NCBI RefSeq assembly: GCF_026385485.1
Contig: NZ_JANIDX010000005.1
Coordinates: 146,238 to 210,237 of the forward strand
Source: Bombella pollinis
GTDB taxonomy: Bacteria > Pseudomonadota > Alphaproteobacteria > Acetobacterales > Acetobacteraceae
Direction of reading: 5' to 3'
Length of the DNA: 64,000 nucleotides
In this document: positions 26,502-34,130 of the stretch, piece by piece
How the letters are laid out: each line of letters opens with the position of its first letter
Numbering within the stretch: position 1 is the first letter of the stretch
Translations under genes and position numbers: made by a program
The notes under the pieces: generated by a model
Told to the model about the DNA's origin: nothing
Seen by the model: only the letters and a program-made list of their open reading frames with translations
The model's database searches: none

Positions 26502-26529
26502 GCATATATAACGATTTCATTATATATGC
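26502..26529. promoter_or_regulatory. Perfect 10-bp palindrome, putative operator of the ArsR-type regulator
   Basis: GCATATATAA at 26502-26511 and TTATATATGC at 26520-26529 are exact inverted copies with an 8-bp gap. The site lies 7 bp before the regulator's ATG and 175 bp before metE, between the divergent genes. On the minus strand it contains TATAAT, so bound protein would cover the -10 of the regulator-metF operon. Its position makes it the best candidate operator for the methionine genes. Confidence 0.7.
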
Positions 26530-26663
26530 AATACATATTGACACATTAAAAAAGCCCTGCCACTTCTAATGGCCGAAGAGAGATCACCCCGCCGCGTTGA
26601 AAGCAAAAAAGCGGTTGGACGTAATCTTCCATGGCTGTCTTACACGAGCAGTCTCATTCTTAC

Positions 26664-26684
26664 TGGTGGGGCTTCCCTCCACCA
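26664..26684 (+). promoter_or_regulatory. Stable hairpin in the metE leader
   Basis: TGGTGGGG and CCTCCACCA form an 8-bp stem (one G-U) with a 5-nt loop ending 7 nt before the metE Shine-Dalgarno AGGAGG (26692-26697). It may affect translation initiation. I looked for SAM-I, SAM-II, SAH and cobalamin riboswitch signatures in 26540-26703 and did not find them. Confidence 0.4.
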
Positions 26685-26703
26685 AAACGCCAGGAGGTAT
26701 GTC

Positions 26704-29034
26704 ATGACCGTACGTGTCGCCACATTGGGCTTTCCCCGTATCGGTGGTCGCCGTGAGCTAAAAAAAGCCCTTGAGAGCTTCTGGGCTGGTAACAGCAGCG
26801 AGGCTGAACTGCTCGAAACCGCCGCAGCCCTCCGTAAAGAAAATTGGACCCGCCAGAAGGAGCAAGGAGCGGATATTATCCCCTCTAACGACTTCTCCCT
26901 TTATGACCATGTATTAGATACCAGCGCACTTGTTGGAGCTGTACCGGAGATTTACGGCCATAAAGGCGGCAAGGTGGACCTCACCACCTATTTTGCCATG
27001 GCCCGTGGTCGTCAGGTCTCTGGCGAGCATCCCGCTCATGACCAATCCCATGATTGTTCCTGCCAGCATCAACACGCAACCGATGTTCCTGCGGCGGAAA
27101 TGACAAAATGGTTCGACACTAATTATCATTTTCTGGTGCCAGAGTTTAAAGCGGGGCAAAGCTTCCGCCTCTCCTCCACCAAAATTATTGATGATTATAA
27201 AGAGGCCAAGGCCCAAGGGATTGAGACACGCCCTGTTCTGCTTGGCCCCGTTAGCTTCTTGCTCCTCGGTAAAGCGCATGGGGCTGCCTTTAATAAGCTA
27301 GACTTACTCCCAGCTTTGCTGCCTGTTTATCATGAGGTCCTCCAAGCATTGCACCAAGCCGGGGCAGAATGGGTCCAGATTGATGAGCCAACTTTAGTGC
27401 TGGACCTTGATGATGCCGCCCGTAAAGCCTTTGCTCATGCTTATCAGAGCCTGAATAAAGCAGTACCCGGCATCAAGCTCTTCCTCACAACCTATTTCGG
27501 TGGGTTAGGCGATAACCTAGAGACTGCCCTCTCCCTGCCTGTCCAAGGCTTACATATCGACCTCGTCCGCGCTCCACAGCAACTTAATGACGTTGTCGCA
27601 AAAGCACGGCCGGACTTGCTGCTCTCCCTCGGTGTGATTGATGGCCGTAACATCTGGAAGGCAGACCTCTCCAAAATTATCGCACAAATTGCCCCGATTG
27701 CGGAGAAACGGGACATCATCGTTGCACCGTCTTGCTCCTTGCTCCATACGCCCATCGACCTAGAGCGTGAAACACAGCTGGATGCAGAGGTTAAAAACTG
27801 GCTCGCCTTTGCTGTGCAGAAAATTGCCGAGCTGGCTACGATTGCCAAAGCCCTTAATCAGGGGCATGAGAGCGTAAAAGCCATCTTAGATGCCTCCGAT
27901 GCTGCCGTGCAGAGCCGTAAGGCCTCCACACGCATCCATAATCAGGAAGTCAAAAAACGTGCTGCTCAAAAAGATGCAAAGCTAACCCAGCGTCAATCCC
28001 CCTTCCCTACACGCCAAAAAGCGCAGGAAGACGCCCTCAAGCTGCCTCTCTTCCCCACAACGACCATCGGCTCCTTCCCGCAGACCAAAGAGGTACGCCA
28101 AGCCCGTGCCCGCCATGCGAAGAAGGAACTCTCTACACAAGATTATGTAGCCTTCCTCAAGAAGGAGACAGAATCCGCCATCAAATGGCAGGAAGAGGTT
28201 GGGTTGGATGTGCTCGTTCATGGTGAGTTTGAGCGCAACGACATGGTGCAATATTTTGGTGAGAAGCTCTCCGGCTTTGTCTTTACCAAACATGCATGGG
28301 TACAATCTTACGGCTCCCGCTATGTGCGCCCGCCCATCATCTTTGGTGATGTATCCCGCCCCGCCGCAATGACGCTAGATTGGTGGCAATATGCCCAATC
28401 TTGCTCCAAAAAGCCGGTCAAGGGCATGTTGACGGGCCCTGTCACCATCCTCAACTGGTCCTTTGTACGTGATGACCAACCACGCTCTGAGACATGCCGT
28501 CAGATTGCCTTTGCCATCCGTGATGAAGTGCAAGACCTAGAAAAAGCCGGTTGTGGCGTCATCCAGATTGACGAAGCCGCCCTGCGCGAAGGCCTCCCCC
28601 TCCGCCGTAAAGACTGGCAACATTATCTGGATTGGGCTGTGGAGAGCTTCCGCATCACTGCCAGCGGTGTGCAGGATAAGACGCAGATTCACACCCATAT
28701 GTGCTACTCCGAGTTTAACGACATTATCGAAGCCATCGCCGCTATGGATACTGACGTTATCTCCATCGAGACAGCACGGTCCAAAATGGAGCTGCTAGAG
28801 GCCTTTACTCACCATAAATACCCCTCTGAGATTGGACCGGGTGTGTATGATATTCACTCCCCCCGCGTCCCCTCTGTAGAGGAAATGGTCGAGCTACTCC
28901 GTGCTGCGGAGAAGAAGGTCTCCCGCCGTCAACTTTGGGTGAACCCTGATTGCGGCCTCAAGACCCGTAATTGGGCAGAGGTCCGCCCGGCCATTGCTAA
29001 CATGGTCAAAGCTGCCGAGATCCTGCGCGGTTAA
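26704..29034 (+). CDS. metE: 5-methyltetrahydropteroyltriglutamate--homocysteine methyltransferase (cobalamin-independent)
   Basis: A 776-residue B12-independent methionine synthase. N-terminal barrel: TLGFPRIGGRRELKKALE; C-terminal barrel: FPTTTIGSFPQTKEVR, zinc ligands His/Cys in IHTHMCYSEF, Glu in SIETARSKMELL and Cys in VNPDCGLKTR. ATG 26704 has a perfect AGGAGG 6 nt before it. The frame is open back to 26569, but that stretch has no site and belongs to the leader. Near residues 107-128 there is a His/Cys-rich stretch (EHPAHDQSHDCSCQHQH) where the family normally has a short loop. The gene ends at a strong terminator and is transcribed alone, divergent from the regulator-metF operon. Confidence 0.95.
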   Translation: MTVRVATLGFPRIGGRRELKKALESFWAGNSSEAELLETAAALRKENWTRQKEQGADIIPSNDFSLYDHVLDTSALVGAVPEIYGHKGGKVDLTTYFAMARGRQVSGEHPAHDQSHDCSCQHQHATDVPAAEMTKWFDTNYHFLVPEFKAGQSFRLSSTKIIDDYKEAKAQGIETRPVLLGPVSFLLLGKAHGAAFNKLDLLPALLPVYHEVLQALHQAGAEWVQIDEPTLVLDLDDAARKAFAHAYQSLNKAVPGIKLFLTTYFGGLGDNLETALSLPVQGLHIDLVRAPQQLNDVVAKARPDLLLSLGVIDGRNIWKADLSKIIAQIAPIAEKRDIIVAPSCSLLHTPIDLERETQLDAEVKNWLAFAVQKIAELATIAKALNQGHESVKAILDASDAAVQSRKASTRIHNQEVKKRAAQKDAKLTQRQSPFPTRQKAQEDALKLPLFPTTTIGSFPQTKEVRQARARHAKKELSTQDYVAFLKKETESAIKWQEEVGLDVLVHGEFERNDMVQYFGEKLSGFVFTKHAWVQSYGSRYVRPPIIFGDVSRPAAMTLDWWQYAQSCSKKPVKGMLTGPVTILNWSFVRDDQPRSETCRQIAFAIRDEVQDLEKAGCGVIQIDEAALREGLPLRRKDWQHYLDWAVESFRITASGVQDKTQIHTHMCYSEFNDIIEAIAAMDTDVISIETARSKMELLEAFTHHKYPSEIGPGVYDIHSPRVPSVEEMVELLRAAEKKVSRRQLWVNPDCGLKTRNWAEVRPAIANMVKAAEILRG

Positions 29035-29082
29035 CGCAGGCAGTAAGCTGAGGGAGGGGTGTCATCAACCCTCCCCCACAGC

Positions 29083-29120
29083 AAAAAGGCTCTTCCCTTT
29101 AATGGGAAAGAGCCTTTTTT
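29083..29120. terminator. Intrinsic terminator
   Basis: AAAAAGGCTCTTCCC and GGGAAAGAGCCTTTTTT pair around TTTAAT (one bulge), with an A-tract and a T-tract. It ends metE and, on the other strand, the MliC-like gene. Another stem (GGGAGGGG/CCCTCCCC) lies just before it at 29052-29077. Confidence 0.88.
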
Positions 29121-29143
29121 AATGGACCCATCCTATAATAGCC

Positions 29144-29626
29144 TTAATGGCTTGATGTTGGCTTATCGCTTTTACCAGAAGGCACAACATGGCAGGTAAA
29201 AGCCGTACCCTCTTTATCCTCCCGAGCGAACGTGACCTCATCGCCTTTGGACCACCAGCTATAGCGGTCTGCGACATATTTCGCGCCATCACCAGCGACA
29301 ACATTGGCAAACACCATCACCCGTCCATCCACAGGCAATATGGCAAGGGCCATGATATCCGCACTATAATATGTGACCGTAAACGGCTTTGCTGGCAGGG
29401 AAGTCCGTAAAGAGCGGACATCATCCCCGGCCTTCTCATTATCCACAGTGCAATTATAGGTCACATCCTGCCGCCCGACTGTTTCATCCGCTGGGAGGGG
29501 GATGAGCAAATGATTCTCCCCCTTATGGGCAGGCTTTGCCATGGCCATAGAACTTACACACATGAAAGCCGCAACCCCACATAACCATAAACGACTTTGC
29601 TGTTTCAGCATCTTACTGCACCCCAT
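29144..29626 (-). CDS. Secreted MliC-like protein (C-type lysozyme inhibitor fold)
   Basis: A 160-residue exported protein. A signal peptide covers about residues 1-30 (SRLWLCGVAAFMCVSSMAMA, cleavage before KPAHKG). The mature part has the MliC pattern: TYNCTVDN, then VTYYSADIMALAILPVDGRVMVFANVVAGDGAKYVADRYSWWSKGDEVTF and a closing Cys in FTCHVV. MliC proteins inhibit C-type lysozymes and sit in the periplasm or outer membrane. There is no lipobox with the right spacing, so it is probably soluble. ATG 29626 has GGGAG 9 nt before it; ATG 29611 is an alternative. Its start overlaps the end of the upstream membrane-protein gene by 14 nt, so they form an operon. Confidence 0.65.
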   Translation of the reverse strand: MGCSKMLKQQSRLWLCGVAAFMCVSSMAMAKPAHKGENHLLIPLPADETVGRQDVTYNCTVDNEKAGDDVRSLRTSLPAKPFTVTYYSADIMALAILPVDGRVMVFANVVAGDGAKYVADRYSWWSKGDEVTFAREDKEGTAFTCHVVPSGKSDKPTSSH

Positions 29627-30143
29627 CAGACACAACTCCCTTTATCACTGTGCGGCGTTTACGCGCCTGACGCGCACCGGGCGGGGGCATTTGGCATGCC
29701 ATAAAATACAGCCCCACAACGAAAGTCAGCTGCGATAATAAGCCCAAGCGGTCCCATAACCACATTTGTGGCTTGGCTGCCCCCACAAATAGCGAGATGG
29801 TCTCGTAGAGCAAAAACCCAAGACACACCACACGCAAGCTATACATCATCGGCCTTAGAGGGTTCATCATATTCGGCCTTACTAAGGTCTGGAACCGCTG
29901 GAAGCCAATAAACAACATGATGCTACAAAGCAGCACCAAAATAGCTTCCACACTTTCACCCAGCGTTGCCCCGTAGAGGAGTAACGGAGCTAAAAGGCAG
30001 ACAACTTGTAAAAGAACAGACCCAAGCTCAAAACTGATGCCGATATTCCAAGCGGATGTTTCCTCTGGCAGACGGTCCACCAGAGGTTGAAACAGCCTAT
30101 CCAAAATAAAATCATCAATCGCTTTTAGAAAATCTGCTTTCAT
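29613..30143 (-). CDS. Hypothetical membrane protein
   Basis: A 176-residue protein with an amphipathic N-terminus (MKADFLKAIDDFILDRLFQPLVDRL) and four hydrophobic segments (about 35-55, 60-80, 100-125, 135-155), then a basic tail. I do not recognise the family. The start is uncertain: ATG 30143 or ATG 30158, both with AGAGGGCGG nearby. Earlier codons in the same frame would run into the divergent protease gene. It is expressed toward the MliC-like gene, which overlaps its stop. Confidence 0.6.
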   Translation of the reverse strand: MKADFLKAIDDFILDRLFQPLVDRLPEETSAWNIGISFELGSVLLQVVCLLAPLLLYGATLGESVEAILVLLCSIMLFIGFQRFQTLVRPNMMNPLRPMMYSLRVVCLGFLLYETISLFVGAAKPQMWLWDRLGLLSQLTFVVGLYFMACQMPPPGARQARKRRTVIKGVVSDGVQ

Positions 30144-30264
30144 TCCGCCCTCTTCCATTCCATGCCAGCATTGCCTAGCATAATCCCTTATAGAGATGGA
30201 GGATAATAAACCCCTCCTCTTAACGATAAGCCGCCTCTCCTTGCCATCAAAGGATATATACCTC

Positions 30265-32985
30265 ATGCCCCGGCCTACACTCTTCCGCTCTGCTTTATTA
30301 GCAGCCTCTCTCCTAGCAGGCGGCCTCCCAGCTTATGCGGCCTTTGCGCAACCGGCCCCCACCGCACCGCAGACCACACAGCAGGATGAAGCCGGGGTCA
30401 CCCGCGCGACTCTCAAAAATGGCTTGCGGGTTATCATCATCCAGAACCACCTCGCCCCTGTCGTGCAAACCATGATGAATTATGAGGTCGGCTCGGTCAA
30501 TGCGCCGGCTGGCTTCCCCGGTACGGCCCATGCGCTAGAGCATATGATGTTCAATGGCTCCCAAACCTTAAGCCGGGACCAGCTTGCTACCCTCAGCGCA
30601 CGGTTAGGCAATAATGATAATGCCGATACAACCTCGGATGTCACCCAATATTACTTCACAGCCCCTGCAAGTGATTTAGACATTCTCCTCCGCATTGAGG
30701 CAGGGCGAATGGAAGGCCTCACCCTCAGCAAAGATGAATGGGCCCATGAGCGCGGCGCGATTGAGCAAGAAGTCTCACGCGACCTTTCCAGCCCCATTTA
30801 TCGCTATATGTCGCAAGTGCGCGGCTTGCTCTATAAAGGCACACCTTATGAGGCTGATGCCCTTGGCAGCCGTCCTTCCTTCGATGCCACAACGGTTGAG
30901 CAATTACGGCAATTTTATAAAGATTGGTATGCTCCCAATAATGCCGTCCTCATCATCACGGGGGATGTTGAACCAACCCACACCTTAGCCCTTGTTGAGA
31001 AGGCCTTTGGGGCTTTGGCCGCGCGCCCTCTGCCTGCGCGCCCACAATTTACCCCCAAGCCCGTCACCCCGCATGAGCTTGCCTTGCCGACCGACCTCCC
31101 TGTGGGGTTAGTCACACGCGCCTGGCAAATGCCCGGCCAGCGTGACCCGCGCTTTGCTGCTGCCACCTTGCTGGCTGATGTACTCTCCAGCCAGCGAGGC
31201 GACCTTTTTGCCCTCGTTCCCCAAGGCAAAGCGTTAGAGACTGGCTTTTTATACGACCCAGACGCCCAAGGCGGCATTGCCACCGTCTATGCCGCCTTCC
31301 CCCAAGGGGGTGACCCAGCCCCCCTCCGGGCCCAAATGGCCGCAATTATGGAGCATTACCGCACAACGGGCCTCCCCGCAGACCTCATCGAGGCTGCCCG
31401 GCGGCGCGAAATTGCCGCATTGGAGTTTAATGCCAACAGCATTAGCGGGCAGGCTGAAAGCTGGTCACAAGCTGTTGCCATCCAACATCTACACAACCCA
31501 CGCGATATGATACGCGCCTTCCAAACCGTTACAAAGGCCGAGATTGATGCCCTCGCGCAGGAATGGCTAAAGCCTGACCATGCTATTAGTGCCACACTCA
31601 CCCCGAGCAATTCCGGCAAGCCCTTGGCCGATAAAGGCTTTGGCGGGGCAGAATCCTTCACTAATCCTCCCAAAGAGCATGTCACCCTCCCTGATTGGGC
31701 CGAGCAAGCCCTCGCACGGCTGAGCCTCCCCCCAGCCTCACCCCAACCTTATGCGACAATCCTACCAAATGGGCTGCGGCTGATTGTTCAGCCTGAGCAT
31801 GTTAGCCACACCATTGAGCTTTACGGCACAATCCGCCAGACACCCTCCTTACAACAGCCGCAGGGGAAGGATGGCGTTGCCTCTCTAACCGACCAACTCT
31901 TCCTCTATGGCAGCACACAGCATGACCGCTTGGCCCTTGCCCGTGCGTTGGACGACATCTCAGCTGAGGAAAATGCTGGGAGCAGCTTCACCCTCAGCAC
32001 ATTGACGGAATCCTTCCCAGCAGGGCTATCCCTCCTTGCGGAACATGAGCTTCACCCTGCCTTCCCAGAGGACGCCTTCCGCATCACACGGGAGCAAGAA
32101 GCCCGTAGCCAGAAAGGGACACTCCAATCCCCGGCCTATCATTTTGGCCGTGCGGTGCGTAAGGCCCTCGTCCCCGCTACGGACCCCACACTCCGCGAGG
32201 CCACACCAGAGAGCATCCGCGCTCTTAGCCTTGAAGATGTCAAAACCTACTATAAACAAGCCTACCGGCCAGACCTTACAACCATCGTCATTATTGGCGA
32301 CATCCCCCCAGAGGAAGCACGCCAAAAAATCATGGCCGCTTTTGGGGACTGGAAGGCCGAAGGCCCCACCCCTAAGCTAGACCTCCCAGCTGTTCCCCTC
32401 AGCCGGGCAAGCCAAGCCGTGGTAGCGGACCCGGGTCGCTCCCAAGACCATGTTACATTGACTGAAACATTGGGCCTGACTATCACCAACCCAGACCGTC
32501 ACGCTCTTGCCGTTGGCAATACCATCCTTGGGGATGGCTTCTCCTCCCGCTTAATGCAGGACCTCCGCGTCCGCACGGGGTATGTTTATAGTGTGGGTAG
32601 CCAGCTTAATTATAGCCGTACGCGCAGTACCATCTCCATCACCTTTGGAGCAGACCCCGCTAAAGTCTCCGCCGCCCAAGCTCTTGCACTAAAAGACCTT
32701 GAAAGCTTGCGGACAACACCCGTCTCGGCCGATGTGCTAGACCTCGCCAAGGCTAGCTTGCTGCGTAGCTTCCCTATGAGCCGCGCCAGCTTTAGCTCCC
32801 TTGCTGGGCAATGGCTCTCCCTCATTGACCTCGGCCTCCCACTTGATAGCCCTGACCAAGCTGCGAAAGCTGTATATGAACTCAGTGCCGCAGATGTGCA
32901 GAAAGCTTTTGCTAAATGGGTCCGCCCGGCGGATATGGCGCGTATCATCATGGGGCCAGCCCCACACACAAAGCCGCAGCACTAA
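30265..32985 (+). CDS. M16 family zinc metallopeptidase, exported
   Basis: A 906-residue pitrilysin-family protein with a signal peptide (MPRPTLFRSALLAASLLAGGLPAYAAFAQ). The inverted zinc motif HALEH is at residues 89-93, with the downstream Glu in the ERGAIEQEV segment. There are two M16 halves: an active one at about 45-470 and an inactive one from about 510 (ATILPNGLRLIVQPEHVSHTIELYG) to the end, with a conserved YSVGSQL block. Such periplasmic proteases degrade peptides or remove signal or targeting peptides. The ORF is open back to 30196, but ATG 30265 places the signal peptide correctly. A terminator follows. Confidence 0.92.
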   Translation: MPRPTLFRSALLAASLLAGGLPAYAAFAQPAPTAPQTTQQDEAGVTRATLKNGLRVIIIQNHLAPVVQTMMNYEVGSVNAPAGFPGTAHALEHMMFNGSQTLSRDQLATLSARLGNNDNADTTSDVTQYYFTAPASDLDILLRIEAGRMEGLTLSKDEWAHERGAIEQEVSRDLSSPIYRYMSQVRGLLYKGTPYEADALGSRPSFDATTVEQLRQFYKDWYAPNNAVLIITGDVEPTHTLALVEKAFGALAARPLPARPQFTPKPVTPHELALPTDLPVGLVTRAWQMPGQRDPRFAAATLLADVLSSQRGDLFALVPQGKALETGFLYDPDAQGGIATVYAAFPQGGDPAPLRAQMAAIMEHYRTTGLPADLIEAARRREIAALEFNANSISGQAESWSQAVAIQHLHNPRDMIRAFQTVTKAEIDALAQEWLKPDHAISATLTPSNSGKPLADKGFGGAESFTNPPKEHVTLPDWAEQALARLSLPPASPQPYATILPNGLRLIVQPEHVSHTIELYGTIRQTPSLQQPQGKDGVASLTDQLFLYGSTQHDRLALARALDDISAEENAGSSFTLSTLTESFPAGLSLLAEHELHPAFPEDAFRITREQEARSQKGTLQSPAYHFGRAVRKALVPATDPTLREATPESIRALSLEDVKTYYKQAYRPDLTTIVIIGDIPPEEARQKIMAAFGDWKAEGPTPKLDLPAVPLSRASQAVVADPGRSQDHVTLTETLGLTITNPDRHALAVGNTILGDGFSSRLMQDLRVRTGYVYSVGSQLNYSRTRSTISITFGADPAKVSAAQALALKDLESLRTTPVSADVLDLAKASLLRSFPMSRASFSSLAGQWLSLIDLGLPLDSPDQAAKAVYELSAADVQKAFAKWVRPADMARIIMGPAPHTKPQH

Positions 32986-33008
32986 GCAGCCCCATAACAA
33001 CCCCATAA

Positions 33009-33038
33009 CAAAAAGGGCACCCCCAGCGGGTGCCCTTT
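33009..33038. terminator. Intrinsic terminator
   Basis: AAAAAGGGCACCC and GGGTGCCCTTT pair around CCAGC. It lies between the convergent M16 protease gene and the glycosyltransferase operon and could serve both strands; the A-tract on the left gives a good T-tract on the minus strand. Confidence 0.82.
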
Positions 33039-33068
33039 CCATCGCTACTCCCTTTAGCGCAAAACAGC

Positions 33069-34097
33069 TTAAAGCAGCTTCTCCGCTTTAAGATATTCCA
33101 CCGCTTGGCGGATGCGATGGCCGTAGAGATGCTCCTTCATCGTGCGCTCCTGCGCTTTTTTAGCCATCTCAAAACGTAAATCATCATCACGCAAATACCG
33201 GCTTATAATCCGTTCAAAATCATCCCGGTTGGAGAAAACGGGAATCTCATCTGCATCATAATAGCGGCGTAATTCATAAGTCTCCTCATGAAAGACTTGG
33301 AAGGCCCCTGCCGCTGCAGCCTCAAAGGTCCGCGGCCCTGGTGTGGAAGGGGCAATGACGAAGCGTTTATTCTCAAAATGCAGAGACCGCCCTAGATTCA
33401 ACACAAGGCGGGAGCGGCTATAAAGCTCAATAAGCTGTTGCTTTTCAATTCGTGCATCAGAAAAGCCAATCCCCATCTCGCCCCAGCCCGGCCCGATGAT
33501 ACGGATATTCAACTGTTGCAGTAGAGGCATCAAATTACGAATCACCTCTTTGCGTGAGCTAAACGCCACACCACAAAATAGCACATCAATCGTCTTGTCC
33601 GTATTCCGCTCCAGCGGGACATAATGCAGCTTAGGGCACGCCCCTAAAGGCAAATGAAAGACCCTATCACGCTGATAAAAATTATGCCCCCAGCGGTCGC
33701 ACGAGAAGATGACGTCAAAATCATACCCGATTTGATAGCTCGCATCCTGCTCGTATGGGTCCTCTGTTGCCCAAAAGGCCGTTACCGCCCCTACATGGCG
33801 TGCCTCCCGCGCAATCTCCCCATAATAGGTACTCTCCGGCAAGTAAGAGCCCATCGCAAACACCAACGTAGGCTCCAAAGCGCGGATAGCCGAGGCTGCT
33901 GTGACGACATTAACCGCAACAACATTCCCCTTGCCAAAGCAATCCTCCAACCCATCCATGATGGTCGCGCGCACCTGAGCATTCGCATGGCTTTCATAGC
34001 GTCCGCCACTACAGAGCAACACTTTACGCCCTTGCGTCTCGGCAGAACCAGATGCTTGAGCTGCCTTATTTGTGGTCCGTTTCTTCGCTGCGCTCAT
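33069..34097 (-). CDS. CgeB-like glycosyltransferase family protein
   Basis: A 342-residue protein of the CgeB / DUF3880 plus Glyco_trans_1_2 type, a GT-B fold. Readable blocks are VTAFWATEDPYE near residue 115, FDVIFSCDRWGHNFY, IDVLFCGVAFSSRKEVIR in the middle, and the donor-side STPGPRTFEAAAAGAFQVFHEETYELRRYYD. It has a Lys/Thr-rich N-terminal tail and no signal peptide or membrane segment. It is the last gene of the three-gene glycosyltransferase operon and is homologous to the N-terminal third of the 1126-residue protein encoded first. The acceptor glycan is unknown. Confidence 0.75.
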   Translation of the reverse strand: MSAAKKRTTNKAAQASGSAETQGRKVLLCSGGRYESHANAQVRATIMDGLEDCFGKGNVVAVNVVTAASAIRALEPTLVFAMGSYLPESTYYGEIAREARHVGAVTAFWATEDPYEQDASYQIGYDFDVIFSCDRWGHNFYQRDRVFHLPLGACPKLHYVPLERNTDKTIDVLFCGVAFSSRKEVIRNLMPLLQQLNIRIIGPGWGEMGIGFSDARIEKQQLIELYSRSRLVLNLGRSLHFENKRFVIAPSTPGPRTFEAAAAGAFQVFHEETYELRRYYDADEIPVFSNRDDFERIISRYLRDDDLRFEMAKKAQERTMKEHLYGHRIRQAVEYLKAEKLL

Positions 34098-34130
34098 TGC
34101 AATTCCTACTTTCTCGCTCTCTCTGCCCTA

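Noticed and set aside
26569..26703. N-terminal extension of MetE
   Set aside because: The family starts at MTVRVATLGFPRIGG, and AGGAGG is placed for ATG 26704.
26540..26703. SAM, SAH or cobalamin riboswitch before metE
   Set aside because: None of the conserved core motifs that I know was found; only a simple hairpin is present.
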